A stretch of DNA of 64,000 nucleotides from Dugong dugon (GCA_030035585.1 CM057481.1:6535128-6599127); one strand, 5' to 3'. Positions 43,745 to 54,715 are shown, counted from the first letter of the stretch. The notes: a model not told the origin generated them from the letters alone. Made by a program: numbers and translations.

Positions 43745-44560
43745 TTTGGGATAGGAATATATACTTGAAGTTTCCAGTGATTTTTTTTTTTTTTTTAATC
43801 ACCAATCTGTTCCTATCAGTAAGCATTCCTATTCTTCTGCTTTCAGTGCCAATTCATTTTAGTAATGTAGCTCAAATGGTTTAAAATTACAGCAGATAAT
43901 GGGTAGTCTACCTGCTGAGAAAGAGTTCATTTCTTCCTGGTGAATGGAAATGCAGAGAGATCCATGTTGCTCTAGATGATTGTGTACTGCCGAACTTGAT
44001 TTGACAGGCTAATCATGACATCGGCAAGAGGTCTCCGGAAGGTAGAGGTAGAGGAGCAGGGAGCGGAGGCCACGTCTGGGGAAGATGATAGCTACTGATA
44101 GCTAGTGGCCTGATTTCTCATTTTCTGCTTAATTCCAAATGCATGTTGTGCTGGACGCGCTTGTCACTTAGAAATTTATTCTAGACCAGATGCTGCGTTT
44201 GATATGTTGTGTACAGTTCTGTTTGGTTTATGAAAGGCCTGTTGGAGTCAGAATATCCAGAAATGATTTCTAAGTGGAGGGAAAAAGTCTCTGATTAGGC
44301 TATTGAGTTCTATCAGGGAAGAATATGGAGTCTATATTGAAGCTGTTAACAGTGGCACAGTTGTTTACTTAGCAAAAAACAAACAGGGAAAACAGTGATA
44401 TTCACATGTCTGTAAAACCGCCATTTAAAACATTGTCTCAGTAATATCTATACTATTGATTTGTAGAGTATTCTGTGGTTTAATTGATAAGAAAGCAGTT
44501 TGATCTTTCTTAGGCTAGACCTAGATTGTAGTTAGAGAAGCTATCAAGGACTTTAAGTCT
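43745..44560. other. Unique sequence
   Basis: No repeat recognised apart from a T run near 43780. Confidence 0.35.
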
Positions 44561-44569
44561 GACTGAGTA

Positions 44570-44789
44570 AAAAGAAACCAAAACACAGTGGCCATTGAAT
44601 CAATTCCGACTGATAGTAACCTCATATGATCAGAATAGAACTGTGCTCCATAGGTTTTCATTGGCTGATTTTCTCAAAGTAGATCACCAGGCCTTTCTTC
44701 CAAGGTACCTCTGGGTGGACTGGAACCTGTAACCTTTCGGTTCTCAGCCGAGAGCTTTAACCGTTTGTGCCATCTAGAGTCTCCTAGTT
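44570..44789 (-). mobile_element. AfroSINE, second head type
   Basis: The reverse complement has head AGATGGCACAAACGGTTAAA, GTCCACCCAGAGGTACCTTG, GAAAGGCCTGGTGATCTACT, CTATGGAGCACAGTTCTATT. Likely 7-bp duplication CTGAGTA (44563-44569 and 44790-44796). Confidence 0.9.
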
Positions 44790-44799
44790 CTGAGTACCT

Positions 44800-45475
44800 G
44801 AGGGCAAACACTTCTTTCATGGCTCATTTTGAAATGGCACATGCAGAGCCTTATCTAATTTTCGAGGTGTGGTACTCCTGTGTTTTGGATTTTGGGAAAT
44901 TTATATTGATGTTAAGAGAAGGTCTTATGAGCCTTATTTGGCATAATGAGAATATTTGGGGAATACAGAATTGTTCATGTATGGCATGAAGCACCATGGT
45001 CCTGTTCATGGACTATTTGGTGATGTTATAAATCATGGAGTTTCGTGAGATGCAACAAGGCCCATGGCCATAATAGTAAGCGCCAGGAAGTGTTCTGTGT
45101 GGTTCTTTGGTTAAGTGGTGGCCATCCTGCTGGCATGGGTGGAACTGGGAAGAGACTGTAAGTTCTCAGGGTTGTGTTGGCGTTTATAAAAGCTTTGTAA
45201 ATGTTTCTCATCATGCTTGGAACAAGACCTTACCAGACTCTATCCTCTGGTGGATGGCATGTGATGAATGAAATTGCTTAAGAAACATCCGTCCATCTGC
45301 ACCTCACGAGGCCAACGTGCCCAGGGTGGTTGGAAACTGGTCCTGATAATAATTGATATTTGGTGTGTATTTGTAATAGAAGTCTGACAAGGTGGAAATA
45401 CTCATGCAGTCAGCCAATTAAACTTTGGCATGGTCATAAGCGTGTGGATATCTAGAGTTGTACTGGTGTTAAGTC
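44800..45475. other. Unique sequence
   Basis: No repeat or gene recognised. Confidence 0.3.
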
Positions 45476-45479
45476 TTTT

Positions 45480-45690
45480 TTAAACTTTACCCTCTTCTTC
45501 CAATGAAGTTGTACAACCTTGAGAAGTTGCCCTGAGTCTCAGTGTCCTCATTTATAGTAAGACAGCCCCTAAGCTTTAGGAGTGATTTGAGGATTAAGTG
45601 GGATAATAAATACACGGATCCTAACACGGTTCCTGATCCATATAAATTGCTCCATCAGTTTTAACTATTGTTGTTGCTGCTGTTGTTATG
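45480..45690 (+). mobile_element. MIR SINE
   Basis: TGTACAACCTTGAGAAGTTG, CTCAGTGTCCTCATTTATAG and GATTAAGTGGGATAATAAAT follow MIR. Confidence 0.78.
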
Positions 45691-45694
45691 TATT

Positions 45695-46810
45695 TGAAAG
45701 GTTATATGTTAAACAAAATGTAATAATATAAATCCAGATATATAAAGGCCTAAAGATGCTTGCTGGTAAAGAAATATTTAGATAGATGTGTTTCTTTTTT
45801 CAACCTGAGAATTCTTTTGAAATGCAAATCAATCTCCCTTAATTCACTTGTTTTATAAATTAAGGGTTTTTCTATATGAGGTATTCTAGAAACTAGGCAC
45901 ATCCAAACCTCTCAAAAATGGCTTTCTAGAACTTATCAGACGATGGATTATGGTGATAAATAGGAGTATCTTTTAAGTTATTGTCCGATTATATGAAATT
46001 GTGTCATAATTATTTGAAAATAAGTATGGTAATTTTCTGTGTGTTAATAACCTGTTCTGAATCCTGGAGGAAATGTCATGCCCGGCTTACTCTGGCTGAG
46101 AATACTCAGGTATTCAATTTTTGAGTTATGAGAAGAGAAAAATACCTCTAACTTCTTAGGTTCAAGTTTTAATATTAAAATATAGTTCCCTGAGAAAGAT
46201 TCCATGTTAACTATTTTCCTATTTAATTAACGTCCAAAATTAACTGCACTGAGTATCTATAGTATTTGGATTAACTAGATAAATATTTCAGTCATTCACT
46301 GGCCTAAAGCAATAATTTAGGGGAGGTTTGATTAATTTGACCTGTTTCATCTAGGGAGTTGGATTCTGATTGTGGGAATTATCTGGGAAAACCACTTTCC
46401 TTTGCAGGTGGAAGGATATATGTAAATTTAGAATGAAATCTATTCCTTATGGCCTCAGGGGGCCTGTGTGTTAATGCAGAAATTGATATTAGGATAAAAT
46501 CTTGAACAGTTAAGGATAAGTATCTAAAACCCAATTAACCTTTAGCGGTTCGCCCATTGAGGTAACATGCTCCCATTTTCACAGCTGTGGGGATTAAATG
46601 GATTCTTTGTCATTGTCCAAGCAAAGATAGAAGTCAGACTCTGCAAGACCAGTTTTAGACAGGGCACAGGAGCAATTCCGCAAGGATCCGGGATGTTTGC
46701 CACTTGCGACAGGTTATATTCTCCTTCCTGTTAGAGCTTTATGTTTATGAATCTGATCAGCTCTTTCTTTGAGGTATTTGGTGATAATGAAATGAGCTTC
46801 TTGCTCTAGG
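45695..46810. other. Repeat-poor, AT-rich block
   Basis: About 1.1 kb with no recognised repeat. It contains several AATTAA-type homeodomain-like motifs between 46190 and 46560. Possible conserved non-coding DNA, unproven. Confidence 0.35.
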
Positions 46811-46814
46811 TCCT

Positions 46815-47204
46815 GAGGCCCAGATTCATGTAACGACCACCATGGTCTCTGCATTACTCACATGGTCCTTGTGGCTGAGGCCCAGATTCATGTAACAACC
46901 TCCATGGTCTCTGCATTGCAATTCATGTAACGACCACCATGGTCTCTGCATTACAATTCATGTAACGACCACCACAGTCTCTGCATTACTCACGTGGTCC
47001 TTGTGGCTGAGGCCCAGGTTCATGTAACGACCACCATGGTCTCTGCATTACTCACATGGTCCTTGTGGCTGAGGCCCAGGTTCATGTAACGACCACCATG
47101 GTCTCTGCATTACTCACACTGTCCTTGTGGCTGAGGCCCAGATTCATGTAACAACCACCATGGTCTCTGCATTACTCACATGGTCCTTGTGGCTGAGGAG
47201 GGGG
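46815..47204 (+). repeat. Minisatellite with 62-bp and 35-bp units
   Basis: Seven copies of a unit around TTCATGTAACGACCACCATG, with unit starts at 46824, 46886, 46921, 46956, 47018, 47080 and 47142. Spacings are 62, 35, 35, 62, 62, 62. The short units lack the CTCACATGGTCCTTGTGGCT half. Units differ by only a few substitutions, so the array is young or homogenised. Confidence 0.97.
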
Positions 47205-47445
47205 CAGTGCTAACAATATTCAAAGATATCTTTCATTTTCTTGAAGAAGACAAAAAAGCAAAATGTCACACCCATCTTGAAATTCCCTTAATAGTAACAT
47301 AATTTCATCATATTAGTTTGACATGTTAGATCTGTGTAGGTTGTTCTGTACTTTCGACAAATACTTTCTTCGTTTAAATTACTCTTGAATAATGATAGCA
47401 CTTTGCAGAAATTCCTTCGAATTTAATTGCCAAATGATTAAATAT
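47205..47445. other. Unique sequence
   Basis: No repeat or gene recognised. Confidence 0.35.
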
Positions 47446-47460
47446 CCCTAGACCTACTAC

Positions 47461-47661
47461 AGGAGACCTGGTGGCACAGTTTTTAAGCGCTCGGCTGCTA
47501 ACCAAAATGTAGGCAGCTGGAACCTCCCAGCAGTCCCACAGAAGATAGATGTAGCAGTCTGCTTCCTTAAAGATTACAGCCTTGGAAACCCTATGGGGCA
47601 GTTCTACTCTGTCCTTTACGGTAGCTACGATTTGAAATCGACTGCATGACAATAAGTTTAG
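47461..47661 (+). mobile_element. AfroSINE (long form)
   Basis: GGAGACCTGGTGGCACAGTT head, GATTACAGCCTTGGAAACCC, ATCGACTGCATGACAATAAG. Flanks TAGACCTACTA and TAGACCTGCTA are the likely duplication. Confidence 0.93.
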
Positions 47662-47674
47662 ACCTGCTATGAGA

Positions 47675-48160
47675 AGAGAAATAGAAGTGCCACATGTGCT
47701 CTGAGGTTTTAGTTTGTAAGTTTTACCTGCTAGGCAGAGTGTCTCCTGAAACAATTAAGCTCACTCACAGCCAGAAGAAGAAAATTTACACAAAAGTTGT
47801 AATAGTGTGCTTTTCGACCACTCTTCATAGAAATCAGGTGGTTTGAGTCAGTACTATGGGTTTTTATAACCACAGTCCCCTGCGTTGCTTCATTGTTCAA
47901 AAACATTGGTGCAGTGAGTTGTCATCTAACATGTCTGAAACATTAGTTATCTTAATCATCAATCTATGAATTTATACAACACATATACGTTATTCAATTT
48001 CCATACCTCTATTTCCTCCATGTTATCATGGACTCAGCCTTAATCAGACTAATTTCTGGAATAGAGGGAAGGGTTCTCTCTAGGGTCTTTTATTTCTCAT
48101 TCTAAATGAGAGTGCTTCGGCTTTCTCCACTGCGTGTGTTTGGGCTGTTCTTGTCTTAAT
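47675..48160. other. Unique sequence
   Basis: No repeat or gene recognised. Confidence 0.35.
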
Positions 48161-48167
48161 GACTTCT

Positions 48168-48308
48168 TGAAACCAAAACCAAAAACCAAACCCATTGCTG
48201 TCAAGTCGATTCAGACTCCTGTCTCCCACAGGGCACCAGGTGGATGTGAACTACTGACCTTTTGGTTAGCAGCCAAGCGCTTAACCACTGTACCACCAGG
48301 GCTCCTTA
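48168..48308 (-). mobile_element. AfroSINE with internal deletion
   Basis: Tail CATTGCTGTCAAGTCGATTC, then directly GGCACCAGGTGGATGTGAAC and CTGTACCACCAGGGCTCC. Most of the middle is absent. Confidence 0.88.
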
Positions 48309-48682
48309 CGGCTTCTCCCAGGATGAGCCAAATACCTTTCTTGGATGCTACTTTCCTGAAGGCCTGATTTGGGTCTCTCTTTGCATTTGCTACTAGAGTT
48401 TTCATTGCCTGTCTACTTTTCAGACTTCTCCCAAGACTTTGAATCCCATGATGAAGGATACCATAACTATAAAAGATGGAGACATGTATGGATAGATAAA
48501 TAAATGGATGAACGGAGAAGCATGCCAAAGAATAAGCTAACTATATCTCCCCTGAGTTATAACCAGCATTGTTCTCTGGAATGCGTCTCTTCATTCATGT
48601 TGTCCACTCCTCTATATCACCATTCCCGTGGGGGATGGGGTTGGGGCGATTAAAAATATCTATGGTGTAAACTGGACTGAAT

Positions 48683-48830
48683 CAAAAAAACCAAACCCAC
48701 TGTCGTTGAGTTGATTCCAGCTCATACTGACCCCACAGGGTTTCTAAGGCCATAAATCTCTACGGAAGCAAACTGCCACATCTTTCTCCTGCAGAGCCAC
48801 TGGTGATTTAGAACCACCAAGCATTTGTTT
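48683..48830 (-). mobile_element. AfroSINE, head missing
   Basis: AACCCACTGTCGTTGAGTTG through GACCCCACAGGGTTTCTAAG and GCAAACTGCCACATCTTTCT; it stops before the tRNA-like head. Confidence 0.85.
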
Positions 48831-48925
48831 TGTGTTTTAATTTTTCTTTGGTGGAGAAGTGTCACAATTTCGTAGCCAGAATGGATCTTAGAACAAGATA
48901 GAAGACTCTTATCTGAAAGCAGCTC

Positions 48926-48965
48926 TGTGTGTGTGTGTGTGTGTGCGCGCGCGTGCTTGCATGTG
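48926..48965. repeat. (GT)n/(GC)n microsatellite
   Basis: TGTGTGTGTGTGTGTGTG followed by CGCGCGCG and TGTGTGCG. Confidence 0.93.
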
Positions 48966-49189
48966 TGCGCCTTTGTGTTTATGAAAAATTTATGGCAAAC
49001 ACATTTCCCCACAGATTTTGCTAATTTTTTGGACTTTTCCAGTACATCCATACCTTGCACACAACTAGTATTCCAATTTTCTTGCATCTACCTTTGCTGT
49101 TTGTATAACCAACAGGTTAACGTTTGATATGTTAAAATAATGAAAAGTTTCAGTTAAGCGGTAAGACACTTAGTTAACAGCTCTTTGTG

Positions 49190-49270
49190 TAGTCACTGTG
49201 TGTCAGGCATGGACTCCCCTGGTGGGATCAGGACAGACTTTCTCACTACCCTTAAGACCTTAGTAGTTTC
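49190..49270. other. Ancient repeat, left piece with first target site
   Basis: CACTGTGTGTCAGGCATGG and the site AAGACCTTAGTAGTTTC (49254-49270) belong to an old mammal-wide repeat that resumes at about 50263 after two L1 insertions. Confidence 0.45.
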
Positions 49271-49733
49271 TGCCCTGACAGGAAATACAACAGAGAGTCC
49301 TTGACGGAGCAGCAGAAAAGTGGGGTGCAGAACTCAAATTAATGGTTTGACTGAGACTGGAGGGATCTTGGAAGACATGGCCACCGGACTCTCTGTTAAC
49401 CCAAAACTAAAATCATTCCTGAGGCCAACTCTTCAGACAAAGAGTAGGCTGGACTATGGAACATAAAATGAGACTTGTGAAGAGTGTGCTTCTTAGCTCA
49501 AGTAGATACATGAGACTAATGGGCGGCTCCTGTCCAGAGGTGAGATGAGAAGGCAGAGAGGGTCAGGAGCTGGTTGAATGGACACAGGATATCAGGGGTG
49601 GAAAGGAGGAGTATGCTGTCACAGTATAGGGAGAGCAGTTAGGGTCACATAACAGTGTATGTATAAATTTTTGTATGAGAGACTAACTTGAATAGTAAAC
49701 TTTCACTGAAAGCACAATTTAAAAAAAAAAAAA
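49271..49733 (+). mobile_element. L1 3' tail A
   Basis: 5'-truncated L1 consisting of 3'UTR and A tail. TGACAGGAAATACAACAGAG, CTAAAATCATTCCTGAGGCC, TCAGGAGCTGGTTGAATGGA, TATGAGAGACTAACTTGAAT, then A15. Same subfamily as 10083-10716. Flanked by AAGACCTT(A/G)GTAGTTTC. Confidence 0.9.
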
Positions 49734-49750
49734 AAGACCTTGGTAGTTTC

Positions 49751-50246
49751 CCTCCACCCGACTGAGTCCAGCACAACTAGATGGTGCCTAGCTACCGCCA
49801 CCAGCTTCTCTGACAGGGATCACAGTTGAGGGTCCCAGACAAAGCTGGAGAAAAATGTAGAACAAAATTCTAACTCACACACAAAAAAAGAAATACCAGA
49901 CTTACTAGTCTGACAGAGACCGGAGAAACCCCAGGATTATAGCCCCTGTACACCCTTTTAACTCAGTACTGAATGAAGTCACTCCTGAGGTTCCCCCTTC
50001 AGCCAAAGATTAGACAGGCCCATAAAACAAAATGAGACTAAATGGGCACACCAGTCCAGGGGCAAGGACTAGAAGGCAGGAGGGTACAGGAAAGCTGGTA
50101 ATGGGGAACCCAAGGTCAAGACGGGGAGAGTGTTGGTATGTTGTGGGTTTGGCAACCAATGTCACAGAACAATATGGGCATTCACTGTTTGATGAGAAAT
50201 TAATTTGCTCTGTAAAGCTTCATCTAAAGCACGAATAAATAAATAA
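49751..50246 (+). mobile_element. L1 3' tail B (different subfamily)
   Basis: CGACTGAGTCCAGCACAACT, AATTCTAACTCACACAC, TTAACTCAGTACTGAATGAA, AAAGCTGGTAATGGGGAACC, then AATAAATAAATAAA. It matches the 3'UTR type of the full-length L1 (8530-9012). It shares its left target site with tail A; its right one is AAGACCTTGATAGTTT (50247-50262). Confidence 0.9.
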
Positions 50247-50262
50247 AAGACCTTGATAGTTT

Positions 50263-50392
50263 AATGGGAAAGATAGACATTAAACAAATAATTATTAATA
50301 CTATATAACTGCAAATGTGCCAGTCGCTGCAAAGAAGACATGCAGAATGTCAATGAACTACAAGAAGGGGCGGCATTCCTTAGGCTTGCTGC
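50263..50392. other. Ancient repeat, middle piece
   Basis: AATGGGAAAGATAGACATTA and AACAAATAATTATTAATAC continue the repeat of 49190-49270. It resumes again after the hAT at about 50600-50740 (ACAGTCCAGGCAGAAGAAAG). Family not assigned; 56310-56845 and 62200-62305 look like other parts of it. Confidence 0.45.
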
Positions 50393-50597
50393 GCTGTCCA
50401 ATGTGGTGATCACTAGCCACATGCGGCTGTTTCAATTAATTAAAATTAGATAAAACAAAACATTCCGTCCCTCAGTCCTACTACTGCGTTTCAAAATGAA
50501 CAACAGTCACACATAGCTAGTGGCTACCACATTGGACAGTGTGGATCTAGAACATTTCCATCTTTGCAGAAAGTTCTGTTGGCTAGTACTGTAGCTA
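50393..50597. mobile_element. hAT-Charlie MITE-like element (MER3/MER58 type)
   Basis: Long internal inverted symmetry: CTGTCCAATGTGGTGATC, CACTAGCCACATGCGGC against AGCTAGTGGCTACCACATTG. Ends GCGCTGTCCAAT and GTTGGCTAGTACTG. Confidence 0.7.
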
Positions 50598-50744
50598 TAG
50601 GTTCTGACGGCCTCTATGCAAAGTAAACGTTTAAGCTGAGGGGGCATAGATAGGCCCGATAAAAAAAAATGGGATAGAAGGGAGAACAGTCCAGGCAGAA
50701 GAAAGCTGTAGCATATGGAAGTATCCCGAATTGAACTTGAGCTA

Positions 50745-51235
50745 CTGTGCTTGGAGGGGGGTATTACTACCGTGGCATCTATGTCTGTTTGAAGATGGTA
50801 TGCTTGTATCGATGCTTTCCAGATTACTGTAACCATGTAAACCAAGTCTCATCGGGTTCTGCTTAAGCATGTATTCAAAGAATCCTGATTCTGGCATCCT
50901 AAATAATTAAAAACCATTTTTAAATCATGAATGCAGGCTTGTTTATTTTTTATTTTTTTGGCAAAAAGAACAGAGGGAGAGTCCTTTCATAACCCCAAGT
51001 CAACTCTTTTACTGTCTTTCTCTCTTTGTTCTCTCACTACCATACGCCACTGCTACCCTTTAAGCTTCTCTCTTCTAGAATCCCAAATTTCTGACACAGC
51101 TCCTCTGACTCAGCTCTTTATCATGTGCATTAATTTGGCCTGTCTCTCATTTTCCGGTTTTTTCTTGTATCTCATTATCTGGCTACGAACAGCAAAGAAA
51201 ACTGAGTAGCTGACTCAGCAAATAGTAATGTCTCC
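50745..51235. other. Unique sequence
   Basis: No repeat or gene recognised. Confidence 0.35.
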
Positions 51236-51240
51236 TCAAT

Positions 51241-51440
51241 AAAAAACCCATTGCTGTTGAGTCGATTCCGACTCATAGTGACCCTGTAGGACAGAGTAAA
51301 CTGCCCCACCGGTTTCCAATGGCTGTAAATCTTTAAAGAAACAGACTGCCACATCCTTCTGATGCTGAGTGGCTGGTAGGTTTGAACTGCTGACCTTTCA
51401 GTTAGCAGCCGAGCGCTTAACCACGGCACCTCCTGGTCTC
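51241..51440 (-). mobile_element. AfroSINE (long form)
   Basis: CCCATTGCTGTTGAGTCGAT tail, ACAGACTGCCACATCCTTCT insert, CCGAGCGCTTAACCACGGCA and CCTGGTCTCC head in reverse. Confidence 0.95.
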
Positions 51441-51444
51441 CTCC

Positions 51445-52150
51445 TTCTTCATAGATTGTTTCAAAAAGACACTGCCCCACAACTGTCATCACATCTCCAC
51501 ATTAAAGAAACATTCTAAATGCTTATGGGAAAATTGATCATGCTATTTGATCTTGGCTTTGGACTCTGTGTGTTTTAGAAACTCAGTTATTAATTGTGTG
51601 CATGGCCTTCAGCCCCGTGCTTGAGTCCCTTTCACGGAAATGTCATTGCTTTGCCAAAAGGCTGTGCTGTAGACAATCTAGTGTGGGCGTTTGTTCCTTT
51701 TTCCCTTTTCTTAGCACATTGGAGGTAAGAAGCTGGGATGGAAGACCTCACTGACCATGCCATGCAGGCTCCAAAGCCTGTTACAAGTCACATGGACATA
51801 CTTTTTTCTAAACGATGTGCGGCCACTTAAGTTGAAAGCTGTATTTGCAGTTTAATTGTATGAAGTAAAATTGAATACGGTCTTCTAGAGTTGGATTAGC
51901 AGAGGAGGAAGTTTATTTCAATAGAATCAGTAGAAGCCTGAGTGATCAAATATTGTTGAAGAAATAGAAACTTATTGCTTTCTTTTGCAAAAAGTAACTG
52001 AAACTAGAATAACTGTCTACTGCTCTGGTAGGCATTCTCAAGACCTTTTTTAATGGCTAGGTAAGGATTGTTTATCGTTAAGCTATCAATTGCTCATTAA
52101 GTTACTAAAGGGCTTGAGACTGCTTGAAAGTTTTGGAAACTTTCGCTTGC
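51445..52150. other. Unique sequence
   Basis: No repeat or gene recognised. Confidence 0.35.
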
Positions 52151-52152
52151 TT

Positions 52153-52329
52153 AATCTCTTATTTTAAGCACCTAACAGGTTCAAATTTTATTTCTGTTTT
52201 GTATGTGAAAAAAATAATTGAGGTTGATGAGAAAATTACAGTATCACATAAATTTCACAAGGAACCAGATCATTAATTCAAAAAAAAAAATCTGTATAAA
52301 TTCTAATAAGCAGACTTCAGATTCTATAG
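52153..52329 (+). repeat. Left direct repeat flanking RTE (177 bp)
   Basis: AATCTCTTATTTTAAGC to GCAGACTTCAGATTCTATAG. It matches 53581-53749 at roughly 85% by eye plus small indels. It ends exactly where the RTE begins. Confidence 0.92.
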
Positions 52330-53580
52330 AAGATAATTCAAAAATGCTTGCAGTAGTATATTGACAGGAAGCTGCCAGAAATTCAAGCCAGAGTCAGAAG
52401 AAGTGGGATGAGGGATATCATTGCTGATGTGAGATGGACCTTGGCTGAAAGCAGAGAATAGTGGAAAGATGTTTACCTGTGTTTTATTGACTATGCAAAG
52501 GCATTCGACTGTATGGATCATAACAGATTATAGATGATATTGCACAGAATGGGAAGTCCAGAACTCTTAATTGTGCTCATGAGGAACCTGCACATAGACC
52601 AAGAGGCAGTCGTTCAGAGAGAACAAGGGGATACTGCGTGGTTTAAAGTCAGGTAAGGTGTGTGTCAGGGTTGCCTCCTTTCACTGTACCTATTTAATCT
52701 GTATGCTGAGCATGCAATCTGAGAAGGTGGACTATATGAAGAAGAACCGGTATGAAGATCGGAGGGAGACTCGTTAACAACCTGCATTATGCAGATGACA
52801 CAGCCTTGCTTGCTGAAAGTAAAGAGGACTTGAAGCACTTACTGATGAAGATCAAAGACTATAGCCTTCAGTGTGGATTACATCTCAACATAAAGAGAAG
52901 AAGAATCCTCACAACTGGGCCAATAAGCAGCATCATGGTAAGTGGAGAAAAGATTGAAGTTGTCAAGGATTTCTTTTTACCTGAATCCACAGTCAACACT
53001 CACGGAAGCAGTAGTCAAGAAATCAAACGACATATTGCAGTGGGCAAATCTGCTGCAAAAGATCTCTTTCAAGTGTTGAAAAGTAAAGACATCACTTTGA
53101 GGACTAAGGTACACCTGAGCTAAGACATGATATTTTCAGTTGCCTCATATGTATGCAAAAGCATGGCAATGAATAAAGAAGACTAAAGAAGAATTGATGC
53201 TTTTGAATTATGACGTTGGCAAAAAATATTGAATATACCATGGACTGCCAGAAGGAGGAACAAGTCTGTCTTGGAAGGAGTGCGGCCAGAACGTTCCTTG
53301 GAAATGAGGATGGTGACACTTTGTCTCACGTGCTTTGGACATGTTATCAGGAGGGACCAGTCCCTGGAGGAGGACATCATGCTTCGGAAGGTTAAGGGTC
53401 AGTGAAAAAGAGAAAGACCTTCAACGAGCTGGATTGACACAGTGGCTGCAACAATAGACTCAAACATAGCAACGATTGTGAGGATGGCACAGGACCGGGC
53501 AGTGTTTCATTCTGTTGTACACAGGGCCACTATGAGTTGAAACTGACTTGATGGCACGTAACAATAGCAGCAACAACAAC
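52330..53580 (+). pseudogene. Bov-B/RTE LINE, 5' truncated, with long flanking repeats
   Basis: Sense RTE copy of 1,251 bp. It begins in the reverse transcriptase (AGATAATTCAAAAATGCTTG), passes a palm-region segment readable as DVYLCFIDYAKAFDCMDHNR, and keeps VNNLHYADDTALLAESKEDL with intact YADD codons (52788-52799). Then come LNIKRRRILTTGPISSIMVS and the C-terminal GQ/KRGR-like region. It ends with ATGGCACGTAACAATAG and a CAACAACAAC tail. Several stops (for example after 52520 and near 52655) make it inactive. The endonuclease part is absent. Confidence 0.94.
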
Positions 53581-53749
53581 AATCTCTGTTTTAAGTACGT
53601 GACAGGTTCAAATTTTGTTTCATATGTGAAAGAAATAATTGAGGTGGATGAGAAGTTACAATATCACATAAATAACAAGGTGAACAAGGCCATTAATTTT
53701 TTTTAAAAACTGTCTGTAAAAATTCATCAACAGATTACAGATTCCGTAG
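53581..53749 (+). repeat. Right direct repeat flanking RTE (169 bp)
   Basis: AATCTCTGTTTTAAGTACG to CAGATTACAGATTCCGTAG. It starts directly after the RTE CAA tail and is the partner of 52153-52329. Confidence 0.92.
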
Positions 53750-53751
53750 TT

Positions 53752-53870
53752 TCTACCAGTTGCCGTCCTGTTGATTCTGACTGACGGTGACCCCCTGTGT
53801 GTCAGTAGGTGTTCCACAGGGTTTTCAATGGTTGATGTTTCAGAAGTAGATCACTAGGCTACATCAGGTC
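53752..53870 (-). mobile_element. AfroSINE fragment, second head type
   Basis: CCAGTTGCCGTCCTGTTGAT, GACGGTGACCCCCTGTGTG, CACAGGGTTTTCAATGGTTG and AGAAGTAGATCACTAGGC. The head is absent. Confidence 0.8.
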
Positions 53871-53929
53871 CCTGTGCCTCCTGCATGGCCGATGTAGCAA
53901 TTGTGATCAGATCACTACGCACCTGAAGA

Positions 53930-54066
53930 TCGAGTTCATATCTGTCTTCACTGCTAGACTGGAAGCTCTCAAAGGCGAGGAAAAGGTCTAAATAGTTTAT
54001 ATCTGCATCCCAACACCCAAATCTGTGTCTAGCATACAAAAGGTATTTGCTAAATATTTGTTGGAA
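53930..54066 (+). mobile_element. L2 LINE 3' end
   Basis: GCTAGACTGGAAGCTCTCAA, TTTATATCTGCATCCCAACA, GTGTCTAGCATACAAAAGG and AAATATTTGTTGG are the L2 terminus. Confidence 0.78.
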
Positions 54067-54069
54067 AAA

Positions 54070-54715
54070 TAGACAAACTAATGATGTTGGAGGCATTTTA
54101 AATTTTGATTTGATAGATTTGAGTACAGAATCAAGTTCTTCTCTGTGTGACTGTGAAACCCAACCCCAGTGGATTAAATTCTTTCTTCTCTATAAGCTTG
54201 GTAACCAGCCTAAATTATTTTATTTCCACTCTAAATGTACTGACCTCAATATCAAAAGAAACTTTAATTGCAGAGTAAGTGCACTGATCATATCAGCCAC
54301 CAAGCATGTTTTTTAAAGGTCTGTGGGAAAGTAGGACCAACAGGTAAGGAAGAAATAGAAGATTTCCTAAAGCAAATGAGAATTGAAGATAAAAGAGGTA
54401 GCTTGTCATAAGGAGGTTAATGTGGATTGAAGTAGATGTCAGTGAAGTAAGAGCTTTGAGTTGTTTCCCGAATGAAGTATGTGGACTTGAATTTGCACTC
54501 ATGACTCTTTTGATCTTGGTCCAAGAATTTAGAATGTAAGTGTGAGTGTGTGTTGGAGGTGGAGGAGGGAAAGGAGACCAGGAAAAGAAGAGAAAAAATA
54601 AAGTGAGTTGGAGATGAGCAAATGGACCCATGACAGTGAACCTCTTTTCTAACATAATGTTCTAAATAACTAAATTATGAATGCCTCACAATCATGGATT
54701 AACCCTTTACTAATG
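54070..54715. other. Unique sequence
   Basis: No repeat or gene recognised. Confidence 0.35.

Noticed and set aside
46815-47204. CRISPR-like array
   Set aside because: Units are contiguous with no unique spacers, and the genome is mammalian; it is a minisatellite.
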